Assembly (NCBI GenBank): GCA_030604585.1
Contig: JAUVVP010000065.1
Location: 1 to 7,845 of the forward strand
Reading direction: 5' to 3'
From: Planctomycetota bacterium
Lineage (GTDB): Bacteria > Planctomycetota > Brocadiia > SM23-32
Length of the DNA: 7,845 nt
Below the pieces are notes generated by a model. The model was not told where the DNA came from and searched no databases. It saw only the letters and a list, made by a program, of their open reading frames with translations. A program made the position numbers and the translations under genes. Positions 5,546 through 7,845 of this stretch are shown one piece after another; position 1 is the stretch's first letter; every line of letters begins with the position of its first letter.

Positions 5546-6019
5546 ATGGCAGCCTTAACTGCTGACAGGAATACGGAGTACAGCCTGGGCGATCTGCTCT
5601 CGATGCCCGTGGCTGCGGCGGAGCACATCTTCGCCGGTGCGCTGGTCTGCACGGACGCCGAGGGCTACGCCGTGCCCGCAGCGGACACGGCCGGGCTCGT
5701 CTTCCAGGGCGTGGCCACCGCGCAGGCCGACAACCGCAACGGCAACGACGGCGACGTCAGCGTCGTGGTGCGGCGGCGAGGCCGCTACCGGTTCGACAGC
5801 GCCTCGAGCCTGGACCAGTCGGCCCTCAGCGCGCAGGTCTACGCGGCCGACGATCAGACCGTGGCCGCGGCCGACGACGTCACGAACGACGTGGCGGTCG
5901 GCGTCATTGACAAGGTCGAGAGCGCCGGCGTGTGCTGGGTCTCCGTTGATGCGGCCGTGCTGGCCGGCAAGAGCTGGAGCCCGGCGGCGGCGACCACCAC
6001 CACTACGGCCGGCGCCTAA
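5546..6019 (+). CDS. Capsid cement/decoration protein (DUF2190-like)
   Basis: A 157-residue, beta-rich protein with no Lys/Arg-rich or membrane segment. The pattern of an early hydrophobic PVAAAEHIFAGALVCTD strand pair, the AGLVFQGVATAQADN segment and a closing AVGVIDKVESAGVCWVSV strand fits the small DUF2190-type proteins that decorate or cement Mu-like and related capsids and are encoded beside the major capsid gene. The C-terminus ends in a low-complexity Ala/Thr tail (PAAATTTTTAGA) that is probably disordered. ATG 5546 has a near-perfect AGGAGGTG (5533-5540), the strongest ribosome site in the window along with that of the scaffold, consistent with a product needed in many copies. Family assignment comes from sequence pattern plus position; another small virion protein is possible. 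Confidence 0.72.
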   Translation: MAALTADRNTEYSLGDLLSMPVAAAEHIFAGALVCTDAEGYAVPAADTAGLVFQGVATAQADNRNGNDGDVSVVVRRRGRYRFDSASSLDQSALSAQVYAADDQTVAAADDVTNDVAVGVIDKVESAGVCWVSVDAAVLAGKSWSPAAATTTTTAGA

Positions 6020-6061
6020 GGGCGTCCCAAACAGACCCCGGTTCCAAGGGAGGTTAGAAGC

Positions 6062-6946
6062 ATGGAGATCACGCAGGGAAACCTGGAGGCCGTCTTCACC
6101 GGCCTGAAGGCCACGTTCAACGAGGCCGTCCAGGGCACAGAGAACGAGAAGATCAACCGGCTCATGGAGGTCGTCCCCAGCACCTCCGGCGCCGAGCAGT
6201 ACCCGACGGCGACGCTGCTGGGCGACCTGGAGGAGGTGCTCGACGAGGTGACCATCACCAACATCGGCACCTTCGTGCAGAGCGTGCCGAACCGCACCTT
6301 TGCCCGCATCGTCCAGGTGAAGCGCAACGACATCGCCGACGACAACATCGGCGTCTACCGGCCCGGGGTGCGGCAGCTCGGCCGCCGGGCCGCCCTCTAC
6401 CCGTTGCGGCTGGCCGCCGAGGTGCTGCCGGCCGGCTTCGCCGACCAGTGGATTGACGGCACCACCATCTTCAGCGACAGCCACGAGTGGGTGGGCGGCC
6501 AGGGCTGGTCCAACCGCAGCGACGTGGCGCTGAACGCCACCAACTTCGAGGCGGCCGTCAACGCGCTGGAAGGCCGCCTGGGTCCGGACACCGCGCCCCT
6601 GGGGCTGGAGCCGGACCTGCTGGTCTGCGGCCTGGCCAACAAGGCCGCCGCCGAAGCCATCCTCGAGGTCCAGTACCTCGAGGGCGGCCAGTCCAACCGC
6701 AACTACAAGAAGTGCGAACTGCTGGTGCTGAGCCGCTTCGGCGCCGGCGAAGCGTGGTTCGTCATGGACACGGACCCGGTCAAGCCCATGATCCTCCAGG
6801 ACCGGGAGGGGCCGGAGTTCACGGCCAAGGACAGCCCGGAGGACGACGAGGCGTTCTACCGCGAGCGCTACGCCTACAAGGGCAGGCGCCGCTGCGCCGT
6901 GGCGGTCCTGGCCCCCTGGCTGGTCCAGGCGAGCAACGGCGAATAA
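6062..6946 (+). CDS. Major capsid protein, Mu gpT-like
   Basis: The 294-residue shell subunit (Mu gpT is about 305). Diagnostic segments are LKATFNEAVQ near the N-terminus; VKRNDIADDNIGVY (residues 86-99), the family's R-x-DI-x-DD-x-x-GxY motif; DGTTIFSDSHEW with D132 and H141; ALNATNFEAAVNAL; and the LGLEPDLLVCGLANKAAAEAIL stretch leading to an HK97-type fold in known relatives. GGGAGG (6048-6053) lies 8 bases upstream of ATG 6062. It follows the cement gene by 42 bases and is the expected neighbour in a capsid operon. No N-terminal propeptide is obvious; whether the upstream protease trims it cannot be read from sequence. Its stop is followed within 6 bases by a reversed heptamer array. Confidence 0.92.
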   Translation: MEITQGNLEAVFTGLKATFNEAVQGTENEKINRLMEVVPSTSGAEQYPTATLLGDLEEVLDEVTITNIGTFVQSVPNRTFARIVQVKRNDIADDNIGVYRPGVRQLGRRAALYPLRLAAEVLPAGFADQWIDGTTIFSDSHEWVGGQGWSNRSDVALNATNFEAAVNALEGRLGPDTAPLGLEPDLLVCGLANKAAAEAILEVQYLEGGQSNRNYKKCELLVLSRFGAGEAWFVMDTDPVKPMILQDREGPEFTAKDSPEDDEAFYRERYAYKGRRRCAVAVLAPWLVQASNGE

Positions 6947-6951
6947 GGGAC

Positions 6952-6979
6952 AGTTGTTAGTTGATAGTTGTTAGTTGGC
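6952..6979 (-). repeat. Reversed heptamer array after the capsid gene
   Basis: AGTTGTT, AGTTGAT, AGTTGTT and AGTTGGC on the + strand, that is CAACTAT-type units read on the - strand. This is the only reversed array in the window. It can pair with forward arrays downstream, see 6960-7007. Confidence 0.85.
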
Positions 6980-7007
6980 AGTGAACAAGCAACTAACAAC
7001 TATCAAC
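6960..7007 (+). promoter_or_regulatory. 18-bp perfect inverted repeat (stem-loop) after the capsid gene
   Basis: GTTGATAGTTGTTAGTTG (6960-6977) is exactly complementary to CAACTAACAACTATCAAC (6990-7007) across a 12-base loop. It starts 14 bases after the capsid stop. No T-tract follows, so this is not a standard terminator. A stem this long in the mRNA could slow polymerase, block exonucleases or separate capsid expression from downstream genes. It may equally be a by-product of inverted repeat copies. Confidence 0.6.
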
Positions 7008-7017
7008 CGGCAACGTT
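6990..7017 (+). repeat. Heptamer array (2 good plus 2 degenerate units)
   Basis: CAACTAA, CAACTAT, CAACCGG, CAACGTT. The phase of 7 and the CAAC core persist as units decay. The last unit runs into a small hairpin at 7015-7036. Confidence 0.75.
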
Positions 7018-7036
7018 TATCCGCCTTCGGCGAAAG
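7015..7036 (+). repeat. Small hairpin, decayed member of the intergenic palindrome family
   Basis: CGCC (7022-7025), TTC loop, GGCG (7029-7032), with flanking TTT/AAA. The wider context (CAACG, TTT, hairpin, GCAA) parallels the block at 2896-2925, so it looks like a degenerate relative. Confidence 0.5.
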
Positions 7037-7071
7037 CAACTGACAACTATCAACTAAGAACTAACAACTGA
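7037..7071 (+). repeat. Heptamer array (5 units) forming the leader of the gp36-type gene
   Basis: CAACTGA, CAACTAT, CAACTAA, GAACTAA, CAACTGA, ending 3 bases before ATG 7075. It occupies the space where a ribosome site should be. Positions 7037-7057 can pair with 6957-6977 over 21 base pairs with one G-U. Confidence 0.85.
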
Positions 7072-7074
7072 CAA

Positions 7075-7494
7075 ATGGCCTACATCACACAGGACGATAT
7101 TGAGGATCGCATCGGCGCCGATGACCTGGCCGCCCTGGCCGACTACGACGGCGACGGCCAGGCCGACCAGGCCGTGGTCGCACAGGCAATCACCAGCGCC
7201 GGGGCGCTGATAGACAGCTACCTGGGCGTGCGCTTCAGCGTGCCCGTCGAGCCCGTGCCCGACGTGCTCAAGACGCGCGCGGTCAACCTGGCGGTCTACT
7301 TCCTGCGGCTCGGACGCGACAGCGTCACCGAGGATGTGCGCGCCCAGTACGAGGACGATATCGAGTGGCTCAATCAGGTAGTAGCCGGCTCGGTCTCCCT
7401 CGGCATAGAGCCATCCCCGGACGAAAGCGCGGGCGCGCCCCGTGCGCGTTGGGACACGCGGCCGCGTCTGTTCGGACGCGAGGAGCCGCTCTGA
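7075..7494 (+). CDS. Head completion/connector protein, DUF1320 (Mu gp36-like)
   Basis: A 139-residue protein of the family that follows the major capsid gene in Mu-like phages and is thought to help close the head for tail joining. Landmarks: the MAYITQDDIEDRIGADDLAAL opening, AITSAGALIDSYLGVRFSVPVEPVPDVL in the middle, AVNLAVYFLRL, then YEDDIEWLNQVVAGSVSLGI, and an RPRLFGREE ending, all typical of DUF1320. Length matches Mu gp36 (about 140). Unusually, residues 23-31 (DYDGDGQAD) fit an EF-hand/dockerin-type calcium loop. ATG 7075 fits the family N-terminus, yet there is no GGAG-like ribosome site; the leader is a heptamer array. Either translation is weak and leader-dependent or the repeat replaced the original site. 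Confidence 0.88.
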   Translation: MAYITQDDIEDRIGADDLAALADYDGDGQADQAVVAQAITSAGALIDSYLGVRFSVPVEPVPDVLKTRAVNLAVYFLRLGRDSVTEDVRAQYEDDIEWLNQVVAGSVSLGIEPSPDESAGAPRARWDTRPRLFGREEPL

Positions 7495-7496
7495 CC

Positions 7497-7517
7497 ATTG
7501 CGGATTGCGGATTGCGG
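7497..7517 (+). repeat. Three tandem ATTGCGG heptamers
   Basis: Three exact copies of ATTGCGG begin 3 bases after the gp36-type stop. Same 7-base period as the CAACTAT arrays but a different unit. Confidence 0.85.
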
Positions 7518-7538
7518 CAGCGACGGCCCTCGAAACTT

Positions 7539-7554
7539 GCCCACCTGGGCGGGC
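7539..7554 (+). repeat. Imperfect GC hairpin before the last gene
   Basis: GCCCA-CC-TGGGC (7539-7550), or alternatively CCCACC against GGCGGG (7548-7553) with one mismatch. The TTGCCC context suggests a diverged member of the CCCGCC/GGCGGG repeats. GGAGC-type purine repeats follow (7561-7570) and supply the next ribosome site. Confidence 0.45.
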
Positions 7555-7579
7555 CTGAGCGGAGCGGAGCGAAGCCACT

Positions 7580-7845
7580 ATGAGCAACTTCCTCACAGAC
7601 GGACGGCTGGGCCTGATCGCCGCGCTTCAGGGCGACCCTGAGATAGACGGCCGCGTCAAGACCTACTTCGACTTCGGGCCCGGCCTGAGGCGCCGCCATG
7701 ACCTCGAACCGGCCCTCTGCCCCGCCCTGAGCGTCGTGCCGGCCGAGGGCGCCGAGGAGCGCATCGCAAACGTCGAACGCGAGATTCCCCAGGTGCTCCA
7801 CCTGGAGGTCGCCACCGACGGCCAGGACGTGCAGCCCTGCGAGGA
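7580..7845 (+). CDS. Start of a neck/tail gene downstream of gp36-like (3' end outside window)
   Basis: ATG 7580 opens a frame with no stop to the window end (88 codons visible): MSNFLTDGRLGLIAALQGD, then VKTYFDFGPGLRRRHDLEPALCPALSVVP, then VEREIPQVLHLEVATDGQDV. GGAG at 7566-7569 lies 10 bases upstream. The pattern of an N-terminal helix, a region ending in a CPALSVVP strand, then strands with HLEVATDGQD is compatible with a tail-terminator or neck protein of the Mu gp37/lambda U type, and that is the expected slot. I do not recognise a specific family from the visible part. The codon usage and spacing are like the preceding genes, so it is probably a real co-transcribed gene. Confidence 0.6.
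   Translation, partial: MSNFLTDGRLGLIAALQGDPEIDGRVKTYFDFGPGLRRRHDLEPALCPALSVVPAEGAEERIANVEREIPQVLHLEVATDGQDVQPCE

Noticed and set aside
5555..6484. 309-codon - strand frame across cement and capsid genes
   Set aside because: Antisense to two recognised virion genes, low-complexity Gly/Ala/Val/His composition, no ribosome site of note.

Overview
The window is the virion head-assembly block of a Mu-like (transposable-phage type) prophage or prophage-derived element in a high-GC bacterium. Every gene reads on the + strand. The host cannot be named from this sequence. The strong G/C third-position bias and the repeat-filled gaps would fit a planctomycete-like or other environmental high-GC lineage, but that is only an impression. 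No integrase or transposase, lysis gene, tRNA or rRNA lies in the window.

Layout. 3-959: the 3' part of a helix-turn-helix gene (best candidate for a terminase small subunit), then two small overlapping genes, one with a membrane anchor plus coiled coil and one all coiled coil. 960-1099: repeat-filled gap. 1100-2611: large terminase with ATPase and RNase H-like nuclease motifs. 2612-2946: 335 bases with no credible gene, made of hairpins, purine-rich runs and a heptamer array. 2947-4179: DUF935 (Mu gp29-type) portal. 4187-5485: Mu I-type head protease fused to a scaffold domain, with a well-formed internal ribosome site and in-frame ATG at 4808 that should give the scaffold alone. 5546-6019: DUF2190-like capsid cement protein. 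6062-6946: gpT-type major capsid protein. 6947-7074: repeat-rich leader. 7075-7494: DUF1320 (Mu gp36-type) head completion protein. 7580-7845: start of the next gene, cut by the window end.

Together these products would recognise and pump DNA (small and large terminase), form the portal vertex, scaffold and mature the shell (protease/scaffold, major capsid, cement), and close the head for tail joining (gp36-type and following gene). MuF (Mu gp30) and gpG genes, which sit between portal and protease in Mu, are absent; portal and protease are 7 bases apart.

The most unusual aspect is not a gene. Several gaps share one vocabulary of dispersed repeats: a CAACTAT-type heptamer array, a CCCGCC/GGCGGG hairpin, a palindrome around GCCGTACGGC, and AGAGCGAG purine runs. 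A 47-base unit occurs inverted on the two sides of the terminase gene. A reversed heptamer array after the capsid gene can pair with either of two downstream arrays in front of the gp36-type gene. Another hairpin lies in frame inside the protease-scaffold gene, just before the internal ribosome site. So many repeats in a normally compact phage late operon suggest long residence in a repeat-rich chromosome, while the reading frames remain intact.
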